In this document: piece after piece, positions 26,799 through 37,189 of the stretch | How the letters are laid out: each line of letters opens with the position of its first letter | Position numbering within the stretch: the first letter of the stretch is position 1 | Source of the DNA: Bacteroidales bacterium | GTDB lineage: Bacteria > Bacteroidota > Bacteroidia > Bacteroidales > UBA932 | Direction of reading: 5' to 3' | DNA: 64,000 bases | NCBI GenBank assembly: GCA_015060335.1 | Contig: SUYR01000012.1 | Coordinates: 18,710-82,709 of the forward strand | Translations under genes and position numbers: made by a program | Notes under the pieces: generated by a model | The model's database searches: none | Told to the model about the DNA's origin: nothing | The model's input: only the letters and a program-made list of their open reading frames with translations

Positions 26799-28133
26799 AT
26801 GTCAAGAGTAGTAGTATTAGGTGGCGGAGAAAGCGGTATAGGATCCGCAGTTCTCGCGAAAGTAAAAGGTTTCGATGTCTTTCTCTCTGATATGGGAAAG
26901 ATTGCAGACAAGTATGTGGACATGCTCAACCAGTGGGAGATTCCGTTCGAGCAGGGCGGCCACACAGAGGAACTCATCCTCAATGCAGACGAGGTGATCA
27001 AAAGTCCGGGCATTCCTTCGACAGCCGGAATGGTGAGAAAGATCGAAGAAAAAGGAATCGGCATCATCTCCGAAATTGAATTTGCAGGCCGCTATGACTC
27101 TGCAAAAAAGGTGTGCATCACCGGAAGCAACGGAAAGACCACCACGACATCACTCATATACCATCTGCTCAAGCAGGCTGGCCTGAATGTAGGACTCGGA
27201 GGAAACATAGGCAAGAGCTACGCTTATCAGGTGGCGACAGAGAACTTCGACATCTATGTCCTGGAACTGAGCAGCTTCCAGCTCGACAACGTATATGATT
27301 TCAAGGCCGACATCGCAGTCATTACCAACATCACTCCTGACCACCTTGACAGATACGGATACAATATGGAGAACTATGTCAAGGCGAAATTCCGCATCAC
27401 AAGAAACATGGACAAGGACGACTGCTTCATATTCTGCTCTGACGACGAGATAACAATCAACCACCTCAACAAGATCGTGGTGAAGGCACAGCAGTTCCCT
27501 TTCACACAGAAGACCGAGGTTGAGCAGGGCGCGTTCGTAAAAGACGACAGCATCATCGTCAGATACAAGGAAGACGAATGCGACATGTTCATCAAGGAGC
27601 TTGCACTGGGAGGAAAGCACAATGTATATAATTCAATGGCCGCAGCTCTTGCAGCAAAGGCAATGGAGATAGACAACCAGGCTATCAGGGAAGGACTTGC
27701 CACATTCCAGGCTGTCGAACACAGACTCGAAAAGGTATTGAGCATCAAGGACGTGCTCTATATCAACGACTCCAAGGCTACGAACGTAGATGCTGCATGG
27801 TACGCACTTGAGTGTCAGACAAGGCCGGTAGTATGGATCGTAGGAGGCACAGACAAGGGTAACGATTACAGCAGCCTTGTGCCGCTTGCAAAGGAAAAGG
27901 TAAAGGCTATAATCTGCATGGGTCTGGACAACCAGAAGATACATGACGCATTCATCGACGTGGTACCTAAGATGTACGACGTGACCTCGGCTCAGGACGC
28001 AGTGAAAAAGGCTCATGACCTGGCACAGGCAGGTGATGTGGTACTGTTGTCACCATGCTGCGCAAGTTTCGACCTTTTCAAGAACTACGAAGATAGAGGA
28101 AGACAATTCAAGGAAGCTGTAAGGAATCTGTAA
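26799..28133 (+). CDS. murD: UDP-MurNAc-L-alanine:D-glutamate ligase MurD
   Basis: MurD adds D-glutamate to UDP-MurNAc-L-alanine with ATP. The N-terminal Rossmann region VVVLGGGESGIGSA binds the UDP substrate, ITGSNGKTTTTSL is the ATP loop, and NITPDHLDRYG and INDSKATNVDAAW are Mur-ligase signatures. The 444-residue length is normal. It begins 3 nt after mraY and ends 1 nt before ftsW. Confidence 0.96.
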   Translation: MSRVVVLGGGESGIGSAVLAKVKGFDVFLSDMGKIADKYVDMLNQWEIPFEQGGHTEELILNADEVIKSPGIPSTAGMVRKIEEKGIGIISEIEFAGRYDSAKKVCITGSNGKTTTTSLIYHLLKQAGLNVGLGGNIGKSYAYQVATENFDIYVLELSSFQLDNVYDFKADIAVITNITPDHLDRYGYNMENYVKAKFRITRNMDKDDCFIFCSDDEITINHLNKIVVKAQQFPFTQKTEVEQGAFVKDDSIIVRYKEDECDMFIKELALGGKHNVYNSMAAALAAKAMEIDNQAIREGLATFQAVEHRLEKVLSIKDVLYINDSKATNVDAAWYALECQTRPVVWIVGGTDKGNDYSSLVPLAKEKVKAIICMGLDNQKIHDAFIDVVPKMYDVTSAQDAVKKAHDLAQAGDVVLLSPCCASFDLFKNYEDRGRQFKEAVRNL

Positions 28134-28134
28134 T

Positions 28135-29568
28135 ATGGCGAAAGAAGGTAAAATAAAGGCAGAGCAAAAAGGAAGCATATGGAATTTCATCGACCGTATC
28201 GAAGGAGACAAGGTCGTATGGATAATTGTGTTCATGCTTACCCTCATCTCCGCCCTTGCCATATTCTCATCCACTTCTCAGCTTGCTGGCGGAAGCAAGG
28301 ACAGGATTGACCTTATCAGAGAGCATGCGATGTTCATCGCAATAGGCTACGGACTGATATACATAATCTACAAGATCAAGAGTATAAAGGTGCTGAGGAT
28401 AGCATCCAGATACGGTTTTCTTGTATCATTCATATTGCTTATACTGCTGGATTGTCATGTCCGGTGGGGATTCATAAATGCAGAATATATAAATAAGGCA
28501 TGGAGAACCCTTAACCTGTTCGGACTGCAGATACATGTATTCGAGGTCGTCAAGATTGCCATGGTAATGTATCTGGCATGGGCACTTCACAGCTACAGGC
28601 AGGATTGCGAAGCAATGGAAAGGAACAAGAAGAGTCCGACCTTCTCCTATCTTAACAATATAGCAAAGATAGATTCGCTTGCATTTCTTAAACAGCCGAA
28701 ATGGAAGAGAATCTTCTACCTTTACATGCCTGTAGTCATTGTGACAGTGCTTGTAAAGCCGGGCAGTAACTCAAGTATGTTGCTGATAGGTGGAATATCA
28801 ATACTTATTCTGCTCATAGGCAGGATGCCTTTCAAGGAGATAGCAGGAATCATTGCACTGGGAGTTGTGGCGATCGGATTGTGCATGGGCATCTACTACG
28901 CATCTGGCAAGACTGTCTTCAGCAACATGAGATTCGATGCACTGATTGAGCGTTTCCAGGCAGACTATAGCATCGAAAGGCTCATCGAGATTGAAAACGA
29001 CCCGAAGTTAGGGCCAAAATGCAAGGAATGGTATGAAGTCAGGGATGAGATCAAGCAGCCGTACAGTGCCAGAATTGCCATACACGAAGGAGGTTTGTTC
29101 GGAAAACTCAGCGGAAACAGCACTCAGAAATATGTCGTGGCACACATATACTCGGACTATATGTTCAGCTTCCTGGTTGAAGAATACGGTCTGGCTGGAG
29201 GTATCGTCATACTGATGCTGTTTGTCAGTCTCCTCGCAAGGGGCTCTCTCATAGCCAAGTTATGTCAGAATGATTTTGCAAAATACGCCGTAGGAGGTCT
29301 GTCACTTCTGATATCAGGTCAGGCATTCCTGCATATATTCGTAAATGTAGGTATAGGACCTATGACAGGACAGACTCTGCCGATGATCAGTGACGGAAGT
29401 TTTGCATTCCTCACCTTCTGCATAGCATTCGGTATAATTCTTTCCATCAGCAAGATGGCAAGGAATCAGATCCGTGAACAGGAAGAGGCCGTAGCGCCGC
29501 TGTATGAAAGTACGAAGGATGACGTGCAGGTAGCAATGGATGTATTGGAACAGATAGACAATGAATAA
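28135..29568 (+). CDS. ftsW: Septal peptidoglycan glycosyltransferase FtsW
   Basis: FtsW is the SEDS-family polymerase that extends septal glycan from lipid II together with FtsI. The 477-residue protein has about ten membrane segments, a large periplasmic loop (about residues 255-325), and the C-terminal SEDS signature region GIGPMTGQTLPMISDGSFAF. A charged cytoplasmic tail follows. The murG start lies 8 nt inside its end. Confidence 0.95.
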   Translation: MAKEGKIKAEQKGSIWNFIDRIEGDKVVWIIVFMLTLISALAIFSSTSQLAGGSKDRIDLIREHAMFIAIGYGLIYIIYKIKSIKVLRIASRYGFLVSFILLILLDCHVRWGFINAEYINKAWRTLNLFGLQIHVFEVVKIAMVMYLAWALHSYRQDCEAMERNKKSPTFSYLNNIAKIDSLAFLKQPKWKRIFYLYMPVVIVTVLVKPGSNSSMLLIGGISILILLIGRMPFKEIAGIIALGVVAIGLCMGIYYASGKTVFSNMRFDALIERFQADYSIERLIEIENDPKLGPKCKEWYEVRDEIKQPYSARIAIHEGGLFGKLSGNSTQKYVVAHIYSDYMFSFLVEEYGLAGGIVILMLFVSLLARGSLIAKLCQNDFAKYAVGGLSLLISGQAFLHIFVNVGIGPMTGQTLPMISDGSFAFLTFCIAFGIILSISKMARNQIREQEEAVAPLYESTKDDVQVAMDVLEQIDNE

Positions 29569-30694
29569 TATGGAATACAGAAAACTTAGAGTGATAATCA
29601 GCGGAGGCGGCACAGGTGGCCACATCTTCCCTGCCCTGTCTATCGCGAACAAGCTGAAAGAGGTTAATCCTGAGACTGAAATCCTGTTTGTAGGAGCTGA
29701 AGGAAGGATGGAAATGGAGAAGGTTCCGGCTGCAGGATATGAAATAAAGGGTCTGCCCGTGGCGGGACTTCAAAGAAAGCTGACCCTGTCCAATTTCGCC
29801 CTTCCCTTCAAACTGTTCAAGAGTGTGGCTAAGGCCAGAAGGATAATCAAGGAATTCAAGCCGGACATTGCAATAGGCGTAGGAGGATATGCAAGCGCTC
29901 CCCTGCTCTGGGCTGCAGGCAGACTGGGAATACCGACACTGATACAGGAACAGAACGGATATGCCGGTCTTACTAACAAGATTGTCGGAAAGAAGGCGAA
30001 ACGTATCTGCGTCGCATATGAAAACATGGAAAGATTCTTCCCCGCAGACAGGATAGTGCTCACCGGAAATCCTATCAGAAGCGAGATTGTTCCGGCAACA
30101 AAGCAGATGAAGGCAGAAGCTCTTGAATTCTATGGACTCGACCCTGACAAGAAGCATATATTCATTGTAGGAGGAAGCCTCGGAAGCGGCACATTGAACA
30201 ATGCCATGAAGAAATGGATAAGCGCAGGCTGCCCTGGAGGTGAAGGCATAGAAGTGATATGGCAGTGCGGAAAATACTACAAGAAGTCAGTAGATGAATT
30301 CATGCAAGGCGTGTCTGCTCCGGGAGTATGGTATTCTGACTTCATACAGAGAATGGATCTGGCATACGCAGCTGCTGATGTGGTTATCTCGCGTTCAGGG
30401 GCAAGCTCGGTATCCGAACTGTGCGCAGCAAACAAGGCTGTCATATTCGTACCTTCGCCTAATGTTGCGGAAGACCATCAGACACATAATGCAATGGCTC
30501 TGGTAAGAAAATATGCGGCAATGATAATAACCGATGCAGAAGCACCGGAGAGACTCATGTCCACAGCCTGCTCACTGCTGGATGAGCCTGAGCGCATCGC
30601 GCTTCTTGAAAAGAACATCGGGGCGCTGGCAAAGACAAACGCCGCAATGGAAATCGTAGATGAAGTGTACTCTGTGATCGGGAACACAAAATAA
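29561..30694 (+). CDS. murG: UDP-GlcNAc:lipid I GlcNAc transferase MurG
   Basis: MurG converts lipid I to lipid II at the cytoplasmic face of the inner membrane. The N-terminal donor-site glycine motif ISGGGTGGHIFPALSIA and the C-terminal-domain motifs VGGSLGSGTLN and SRSGASSVSELCA are all present. The length is 377 residues from the ATG at 29561, which overlaps the end of ftsW; an ATG at 29570 is an equally reasonable start. Confidence 0.96.
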   Translation: MNNMEYRKLRVIISGGGTGGHIFPALSIANKLKEVNPETEILFVGAEGRMEMEKVPAAGYEIKGLPVAGLQRKLTLSNFALPFKLFKSVAKARRIIKEFKPDIAIGVGGYASAPLLWAAGRLGIPTLIQEQNGYAGLTNKIVGKKAKRICVAYENMERFFPADRIVLTGNPIRSEIVPATKQMKAEALEFYGLDPDKKHIFIVGGSLGSGTLNNAMKKWISAGCPGGEGIEVIWQCGKYYKKSVDEFMQGVSAPGVWYSDFIQRMDLAYAAADVVISRSGASSVSELCAANKAVIFVPSPNVAEDHQTHNAMALVRKYAAMIITDAEAPERLMSTACSLLDEPERIALLEKNIGALAKTNAAMEIVDEVYSVIGNTK

Positions 30695-30700
30695 AAGACC

Positions 30701-32038
30701 ATGTACAGACATATATATTTCATTGGAATCGGTGGCATCGGAATGAGTGCCATCGCAAGATACTATAATAGGAAAGGATTCAAGGTAAGCGGTTATGACA
30801 AGACTCCGTCTCCACTTACAGCTGCCCTTGAATCTGAAGGTATTGACGTGCATTACGAGGACAACACAGACTTCATTCCGAAGGATGTGGAAGGTACGCT
30901 TGTGGTATATACTCCGGCTATTCCGAAGGATATGGGTGAACTGGTGTATGTGCAGAAGAACGGATACAAGGTAATCAAACGTTCTCGGATGCTTGGCGAG
31001 ATTTCCCGCGGGCAGCGCTGCATGGCCGTAGCCGGAACACATGGAAAGACGACGACAAGTACCCTTGTGAGCCATATATTCATGTCATCAGGCGAGGGCT
31101 GCTCGGCATTTCTCGGTGGAATATCCAAGAATTATGATTCCAATCTGCTCATAAGTGACAATGATGTTGTCGTAGCTGAAGCAGATGAATTTGACCGTTC
31201 ATTCCTGCAGCTGTACCCTGAAATTGCAGTCATCACATCGATGGATGCAGACCATCTTGACATATATGGAGACGAGGCGCATATCCGCGAGGCATTCAAG
31301 GAATTTGCATCTCAGGTGAGCGGAACAGTGATAGCAAAGTATGGTCTTGACATCACGCAGGATGACACCAAAGCAGAGATAAAGACATATTCATATGGTA
31401 ATCCTGAAGCCGACTTCTATGCAGAATCGACGGGAGAGGGACATTTCAACCTGCACTATCCCGGTGGAGTCATAGAGGACTGCGTGGTAGGAATACCTGG
31501 CTGGGTGAATATCGAGAACGCAACCGGAGCAGCCGCAATAGGACTCACATACGGGCTTGACCCTCAGAAGATAAAGGACGCTCTGGCATCTTTCTCGGGA
31601 GTGAAGAGAAGATTCGACCTGCAGGTAAGGAAGCCGGGGTGCATATATATTGATGACTATGCTCATCATCCTGAAGAGATTTCCGCAGCGCTCAGCTCCA
31701 TAAGGAACACATATCCGGGAATGAAGCTGACTGTAGCCTTCCAGCCGCATCTTTACACACGCACCAGAGACTTCGCTCCGGAATTCGCACAGGCCCTGAG
31801 CAAGGCTGACAAGCTCATCCTTCTGGATATATATCCCGCACGAGAGGAACCGATACCGGGAGTGACATCCGAAATCATCTTCAAGGATGTTACATGCAGC
31901 GAAAAAGTGCTTGTACCAAGGGCGGAGTTCATGGACTGCCTCAAAAATGAGGAGATCGAGCTGCTTGTCACGCTTGGCGCAGGAGACATAGACAGATTTG
32001 TTGGTGAAATTGCTGAAATGCTGAACAACAGAATATGA
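30701..32038 (+). CDS. murC: UDP-MurNAc:L-alanine ligase MurC
   Basis: MurC adds L-alanine to UDP-MurNAc, the first amino acid of the stem peptide. IGIGGIGMSAIARYY is the UDP-binding loop, AVAGTHGKTTTSTLV the ATP loop, and YIDDYAHHPEEI the C-terminal-domain signature. It has 445 residues. Its stop overlaps the ftsQ start by 4 nt (ATGATG context), and it follows murG by 6 nt. Confidence 0.96.
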   Translation: MYRHIYFIGIGGIGMSAIARYYNRKGFKVSGYDKTPSPLTAALESEGIDVHYEDNTDFIPKDVEGTLVVYTPAIPKDMGELVYVQKNGYKVIKRSRMLGEISRGQRCMAVAGTHGKTTTSTLVSHIFMSSGEGCSAFLGGISKNYDSNLLISDNDVVVAEADEFDRSFLQLYPEIAVITSMDADHLDIYGDEAHIREAFKEFASQVSGTVIAKYGLDITQDDTKAEIKTYSYGNPEADFYAESTGEGHFNLHYPGGVIEDCVVGIPGWVNIENATGAAAIGLTYGLDPQKIKDALASFSGVKRRFDLQVRKPGCIYIDDYAHHPEEISAALSSIRNTYPGMKLTVAFQPHLYTRTRDFAPEFAQALSKADKLILLDIYPAREEPIPGVTSEIIFKDVTCSEKVLVPRAEFMDCLKNEEIELLVTLGAGDIDRFVGEIAEMLNNRI

Positions 32039-32817
32039 TGAAAAAAAGCGTCAGATACATATTATTGAGTCTTTGCGGGGCCGTACTGGCAGGCTGCTTC
32101 CTGTATGCATATCTCGAAGGATGCAGCAACAGAGAGGCTGTCAGATGCGAAAGGCTCGAAGTAAGAGTATTGGACAGTCTCGACAACCATTTTGTATCGG
32201 CAGATGACATCAGAACATTTCTTGACCGCTCATACGGACAGTACTTAGGTCTGAGGGCCGACAGTCTGGATCTTACAGAAATAGAGAATACGGTGGACAG
32301 GAAAAGCGCCGTTCTCAAAAGCGAAGCCTATATTACAAATGACGGCACTCTTCACATAGACATCACACAACGTAAGCCAGTGGTGAGATTCCAGAAAAAA
32401 GATGGCGGATTTTACGCAGATGCCGATGGATACATATTTCCACTGCAGAAAAGCTACGCATCCCATGTTCAGGTGATAGACGGACATATTCCACTTGCGG
32501 CGAACAGCGGATATAAAGGAGAGATCGAAGATCCTAAGGAACAGGAATGGTTCTTCAAGATAATGAATCTGGTAAATTTTCTGGAAACAAAAGGCGAATG
32601 GAGAGACAAGATAGTACAGATACATGTGACGGAAAGCAGAGACCTGATACTGATACCGCGCATAGGAAACGAAAGATTCATATTCGGGCAGCCGGACGCT
32701 CTGGAAGAGAAGTTTGAAAGGATAAGGAAATATTATACGGCAATCGTCCCGGAAAAAGGCTCTGACAAATACAGGACAGTTGACATCCGATATAACGGAC
32801 AGATCATTTGCAGATAA
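32035..32817 (+). CDS. ftsQ: Cell division protein FtsQ/DivIB
   Basis: FtsQ links the FtsL-FtsB pair to the divisome. The 260-residue protein has a short cytoplasmic N-terminus, one membrane segment (ILLSLCGAVLAGCFLYAYL), a POTRA-like region (SLDNHFVSADDIRTFLD) and a beta domain containing ITQRKPVVRFQ. It lies between murC and ftsA as usual for the phylum. No ddl gene is present in this cluster. Confidence 0.9.
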   Translation: MMKKSVRYILLSLCGAVLAGCFLYAYLEGCSNREAVRCERLEVRVLDSLDNHFVSADDIRTFLDRSYGQYLGLRADSLDLTEIENTVDRKSAVLKSEAYITNDGTLHIDITQRKPVVRFQKKDGGFYADADGYIFPLQKSYASHVQVIDGHIPLAANSGYKGEIEDPKEQEWFFKIMNLVNFLETKGEWRDKIVQIHVTESRDLILIPRIGNERFIFGQPDALEEKFERIRKYYTAIVPEKGSDKYRTVDIRYNGQIICR

Positions 32818-32828
32818 AGAAACGACAT

Positions 32829-34310
32829 ATGGAAAACAGCGAAAGACATATTGTAGCCATTGACTTGGGCTCATCCAAAATATCTGTGACCGTAGCAAAG
32901 GTCAACGACGAGGACATACAGGTCATATATTACAAGGAAACCCCTTCAACAGGCGTAAGATACAGCAGCATATACAATGATCTCCAGGCAAGGAAGGCTT
33001 TGGAGAAAGCCATCCGTGATGCAGAGGCTGAGCTTGACATAAAGATCACTCAGGCTGTTGTGGGAATGCCAAAATACCCTATCAGGCAGGAACGCGGAAA
33101 CGCCACAATTCCAGACAGAGGAGAGGACGCAGAAATTACTGAGGAAGACATCGCTGACCTCAAGAGATTCGCCCAGTCACTGTTCCCTATTGAAGACAAC
33201 AGCAAGGATGCGATCTACGGATCTGTGGCACAGTCTTTTTCGGATGGAGAAAATTTCCAGATAATCGAAGAGGATATCATAGGAATGAGCAGCAACACTC
33301 TGGAAGGAAACTTCAAGATATTCATCGGAAAGAAAGGCAATCTGACAAAGATAGACTCTGTGATGAACAAGGCCGGAGTGATTCCTATGAGGAAATACTT
33401 CACAGCAGAATCGACAGCAAGAGCGGTGCTGAGAGAGTCCGAGATGGAAAGCGGAGTAGCTCTGGTGGACTTCGGCGGGGGATGCACTTCTGTCTCCATA
33501 TATCAGGGCAAGATAATGCGTCATTTCGCATCCATTCCGTTCGGAGGAAAGAACATCACCAACGACATAAAGACCGAATGCCAGATACCGGAGAGACTTG
33601 CTGAAAACATAAAGCTGGAGTTCGGAGCATGCATGCCGGACAAGTTGCTTAGCCTCAGCGACAAGATTCTTGACATACGAGGCAGCGGGAATGACTCCAC
33701 AAAGCAGCTTTCCGTAAAATACCTCTCTGAAATAATCACTGCACGAGTGGAAGAGATATTCATGGCGATACTCTATGAAATAGAAAAGAGCGGCTTTGCA
33801 GACTCCCTCAGAAGCGGTATCGTAGTGACAGGAGGCTGCGCACAGACCGCAAACCTGGCAAATCTCATCTATGACATCTCCGGATACAAGGTCAGGATAG
33901 GATATCCGCAGAAGACATTCTCATGCGAGGGATGCGACGGACTGGCAGAGACATCTGCAGCAACGTCAATCGGTCTGATAATGTCGTCTATAAATGACCA
34001 GACCATCAACTGCGCCACCTCAAGCGACGACAGACCGGCTGCAACCGTGGTTCTGGAAGACATCGGGGTACCGGGCAATCAGGACGAGCCGCAGGGATCT
34101 TTGTTCAAGGAAGAGGAGATAGAAAAGGTAGCACCTAAGCCTGTCGTTAAGAAGAAGAAAAGGAAAGGTATAATAGAGGTATTTAAGGACAATATCTTCG
34201 GAACAGTAACAGCCAAGTTCGAAGACATATATGAAGGACTGAATGAAGACGAGAACATTGTTGCAGTCCACGACGAAGATGATGAAGAAGAAACAGAAGA
34301 AAAAGCATAA
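32829..34310 (+). CDS. ftsA: Cell division protein FtsA
   Basis: FtsA is an actin-like ATPase that tethers FtsZ to the membrane and recruits the divisome. The N-terminal phosphate motif AIDLGSSKISVTVAK, the second phosphate motif VDFGGGCTSVSIY and the adenosine region VVTGGCAQTANL are seen. From the ATG at 32829 it has 493 residues. The C-terminus carries a basic KKKKRK stretch followed by an amphipathic helix-like segment and a very acidic tail, longer than in E. coli. FtsZ starts 3 nt later. Confidence 0.94.
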   Translation: MENSERHIVAIDLGSSKISVTVAKVNDEDIQVIYYKETPSTGVRYSSIYNDLQARKALEKAIRDAEAELDIKITQAVVGMPKYPIRQERGNATIPDRGEDAEITEEDIADLKRFAQSLFPIEDNSKDAIYGSVAQSFSDGENFQIIEEDIIGMSSNTLEGNFKIFIGKKGNLTKIDSVMNKAGVIPMRKYFTAESTARAVLRESEMESGVALVDFGGGCTSVSIYQGKIMRHFASIPFGGKNITNDIKTECQIPERLAENIKLEFGACMPDKLLSLSDKILDIRGSGNDSTKQLSVKYLSEIITARVEEIFMAILYEIEKSGFADSLRSGIVVTGGCAQTANLANLIYDISGYKVRIGYPQKTFSCEGCDGLAETSAATSIGLIMSSINDQTINCATSSDDRPAATVVLEDIGVPGNQDEPQGSLFKEEEIEKVAPKPVVKKKKRKGIIEVFKDNIFGTVTAKFEDIYEGLNEDENIVAVHDEDDEEETEEKA

Positions 34311-34313
34311 GAT

Positions 34314-35564
34314 ATGGACTATATGAAAGATCTGGAGGTGACTCCTAACGACTGGATTCCAGAGCCTGATTCGATAATCAAAGTCATCGGTGTGGGAGGT
34401 GGCGGATGTAATGCGGTCAACTATATGTACAACCAGCAGATCGAAGGTTGTACATTCGTCGTATGCAATACGGACTCACAGGCGCTAAACAAGTGCGACG
34501 TACCTGTAAAGATACAGTTGGGAGAAGGTCTTGGAGCCGGAACCAATCCTCGTGAGGGCAGGAATGCAGCTCTTGCATCTCAGGCTGAAATAGAAGAGAA
34601 AGTTCTTGGTGGCAAGACGGAGATGCTGTTCATCACTGCCGGAATGGGTGGCGGCACAGGTACGGGAGCTGCTCCGGTCATAGCCGCTCTGGCCCGTGAA
34701 AAAGGGATTCTTACCGTCGGCGTTGTGACGATTCCATTCAGGACACAGGGTGCCGAGACCATGCAGAAAGCGATAGAGGGAATAAACGAACTTGAGAAGA
34801 ATGTTGACAGCCTGCTGATCATAGACAATGAAAAGCTGCTTGACGAGTATGGAGACCTGCTACTCCAGAAAGCATTCCCTCAGGCTGATGAAGTGCTCGC
34901 TACTGCAGTCAGGGGCATAACTGAAATCATAAAGAAAAAAGGTTATATCAACGTCGATTTCAGGGATGTGAAGAACATGATGAAAGACAGCGGATATGCC
35001 CTTATGGGTTGCGGTATCGGTACAGGTGAGAACCGTATCCAGCAGGCTGTGGAGAATGCTGTAAAATCTCCGCTGCTGAACAATTACGACCTCACTACCG
35101 CCAAAGACTTTCTCATAAACATTACTGTGGGAAATAACGAGCAGGGCATGACATCTTCACAATATCGTACTGTGAACGAACTGATAAAGAAACATACCGG
35201 AAAGGCTAACAACTTCAAGAGCGGACTCGTATTCGACGACGACCCTGATTTTGGAGACAAGATATCTATTACGGTAATTGTGACCGGTATCAGGATGTCA
35301 ATACTACCGACACATGATCCTGAAAACATCATCACCATCGAGGAAGATTTTGTATTTACAGGGAACAGCGGACGAGAAGGCATCGAGCTACGTGAGTTCA
35401 GGAACGAAAAGATAGGCTACAACAGTGCGGCAAGCAGGAAAAAGGACCTGTTCCCTGATGACAGAAAGCCGGCTCTGCTGACAGTTGACGGACAGGACAT
35501 CAGCGAACTTGAACACATTGCTGCTATCAGACGTAAATCTCCAGCCGGAAGCAAGAGGAACTAA
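34314..35564 (+). CDS. ftsZ: Cell division protein FtsZ
   Basis: FtsZ is the tubulin-like GTPase that forms the division ring. The nucleotide-binding IGVGGGGCNAVNYM, the tubulin signature GMGGGTGTGAAPVIA and the T7 loop NVDFRDVKNMM are all present. The 416-residue protein ends in a short variable linker and a basic tail (SPAGSKRN). A second Met four codons in could also be the start. It closes the dcw cluster; gltX downstream has its own promoter element. Confidence 0.97.
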   Translation: MDYMKDLEVTPNDWIPEPDSIIKVIGVGGGGCNAVNYMYNQQIEGCTFVVCNTDSQALNKCDVPVKIQLGEGLGAGTNPREGRNAALASQAEIEEKVLGGKTEMLFITAGMGGGTGTGAAPVIAALAREKGILTVGVVTIPFRTQGAETMQKAIEGINELEKNVDSLLIIDNEKLLDEYGDLLLQKAFPQADEVLATAVRGITEIIKKKGYINVDFRDVKNMMKDSGYALMGCGIGTGENRIQQAVENAVKSPLLNNYDLTTAKDFLINITVGNNEQGMTSSQYRTVNELIKKHTGKANNFKSGLVFDDDPDFGDKISITVIVTGIRMSILPTHDPENIITIEEDFVFTGNSGREGIELREFRNEKIGYNSAASRKKDLFPDDRKPALLTVDGQDISELEHIAAIRRKSPAGSKRN

Positions 35565-35577
35565 TGCATATTTTTAT

Positions 35578-35585
35578 TACTTTTG
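35578..35585 (+). promoter_or_regulatory. -7 promoter element for gltX-tyrS-rbfA-permease
   Basis: TACTTTTG fits TAnnTTTG. It lies just after the ftsZ stop and ends 22 nt before the gltX ATG at 35608. Confidence 0.6.
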
Positions 35586-35607
35586 CAGGTTAATTAATGA
35601 AAAGGAT

Positions 35608-37167
35608 ATGACAAGAAAGACAAGAGTAAGGTTTGCACCGTCTCCAACCGGTCCGCTTCATATGGGCGGAGTGAGGACAGCTCTATATAATTACCTCTTC
35701 GCCAAACAGCGTGGAGGTGACTTTATTATTAGAATAGAGGACACTGACTCTCAGAGATTCGTTCCTGGAGCAGAGAAATATATAATCGAAGCACTTAACT
35801 GGTGCGGCATAATCCCGGACGAGGGAGTTGATGCATCGGGTAATGTCGTGGAGACTGCATCAGAGCGTCATCCACATGCTCCGTACAGACAGAGCCAGAG
35901 AAAGCCTATATACAGGCAGTATGCAGAGCAGCTTGTGGCTGACGGATATGCATACTACGCTTTCGACACAGCCGAGGAGCTCGGAGCGAAGCGCGCTGAA
36001 ATGGAAGCAGCAGGTCAGACATTCATCTATGGTCAGACCACCCGTATGGGACTGAGAAACTCTCTTTCAATGCCTGAATCAGAGTGGAAGGAGCTTCTTC
36101 AGACACGTACGGACTGGACTATCCGCTTCAAGATGCCGGAAAACAGAGTCGTGCAGATGGAAGACCTTATCCGTGGTCATGTAGAGGTAAACACATCCAC
36201 TTTGGATGACAAGGTACTCTGGAAGAGGGCTGACGAACTGCCGACCTATCATCTTGCAAACATCGTTGACGACCATCTTATGGAAATCACAGAGGTCATC
36301 CGTGGTGAGGAATGGCTTCCATCCCTTCCGCTTCACTACCTGCTTTACGAGGCATTCGGATGGACAGAGACCCAGCCACGTTTCGCTCACCTGTCGCTTC
36401 TTCTCAAGCCGGACGGAAAGGGCAAGCTTTCAAAGCGCGACGGAGACCGTCTCGGTTTCCCTGTATTCCCTCTCAAATGGGTGAATGCTGAGGGCGAGGT
36501 ATCACGCGGATACCGTGAAGACGGCTATTTCCCTGAGGCATTTGTCAACCTGCTTGCCATGCTTGGCTGGAATCCGGGCAATGACCAGGAGCTTTTCTCT
36601 CTCGAGGAACTTATAAATGCATTCTCCCTTGAAAGAGTAATCAAGTCAGGAGCACGATTCAACGCAGACAAGGCGAAGTGGTTCAACAAGGAATACCTCC
36701 GCAAGAAGAGCGTATCCGAACTGACAGACCTCTATATGCCTATCCTTGAAAGCAAGGGCATCAACGCTTCTCGCGAATATGTAGAGAAAGTTGTGGGACT
36801 GATTCAGGAGAGGGCAACATTCGTAGCTGATTTCTGGGATATAGCTCCTTACCTCTTCGTGGCTCCGACATCCTTTGTAGAGAAAGACGCCGCAAAGTTC
36901 TGGAAAGAGGAGAACTACACTCTTGCCCTTAAGGTGGCTGACTTCATTCTCGGATTCGAGGGAGAATTCACAAAGGAGGCTCTGGAAGGACCGCTCGAAG
37001 AATATATACGCGGAAACGAATGGCCTATGGGCAAGGTGATGAACTGCCTGCGTCTCGCTCTTGTAGGCGGGTCAAGCGGTCTTGGAATCGCTGATATCGT
37101 GACGCTTATCGGCAAGGAGGAGTTCGCAAGACGTATCGAGTTCATCAAGGCCACACTCGGCTGCTAA
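35608..37167 (+). CDS. gltX: Glutamyl-tRNA synthetase
   Basis: This is a class I aminoacyl-tRNA synthetase charging tRNA-Glu. The HIGH-type motif is [10 protein letters not shown] at the N-terminus and the KMSKS-type motif is [12 protein letters not shown]. From the ATG at 35608 it has 519 residues, the usual size; a longer frame reaching into ftsZ is rejected because the -7 element lies inside it. tyrS follows after 22 nt. Confidence 0.97.
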   Translation: MTRKTRVRFAPSPTGPLHMGGVRTALYNYLFAKQRGGDFIIRIEDTDSQRFVPGAEKYIIEALNWCGIIPDEGVDASGNVVETASERHPHAPYRQSQRKPIYRQYAEQLVADGYAYYAFDTAEELGAKRAEMEAAGQTFIYGQTTRMGLRNSLSMPESEWKELLQTRTDWTIRFKMPENRVVQMEDLIRGHVEVNTSTLDDKVLWKRADELPTYHLANIVDDHLMEITEVIRGEEWLPSLPLHYLLYEAFGWTETQPRFAHLSLLLKPDGKGKLSKRDGDRLGFPVFPLKWVNAEGEVSRGYREDGYFPEAFVNLLAMLGWNPGNDQELFSLEELINAFSLERVIKSGARFNADKAKWFNKEYLRKKSVSELTDLYMPILESKGINASREYVEKVVGLIQERATFVADFWDIAPYLFVAPTSFVEKDAAKFWKEENYTLALKVADFILGFEGEFTKEALEGPLEEYIRGNEWPMGKVMNCLRLALVGGSSGLGIADIVTLIGKEEFARRIEFIKATLGC

Positions 37168-37189
37168 TCAGAATAAAAAGAAAACAGAT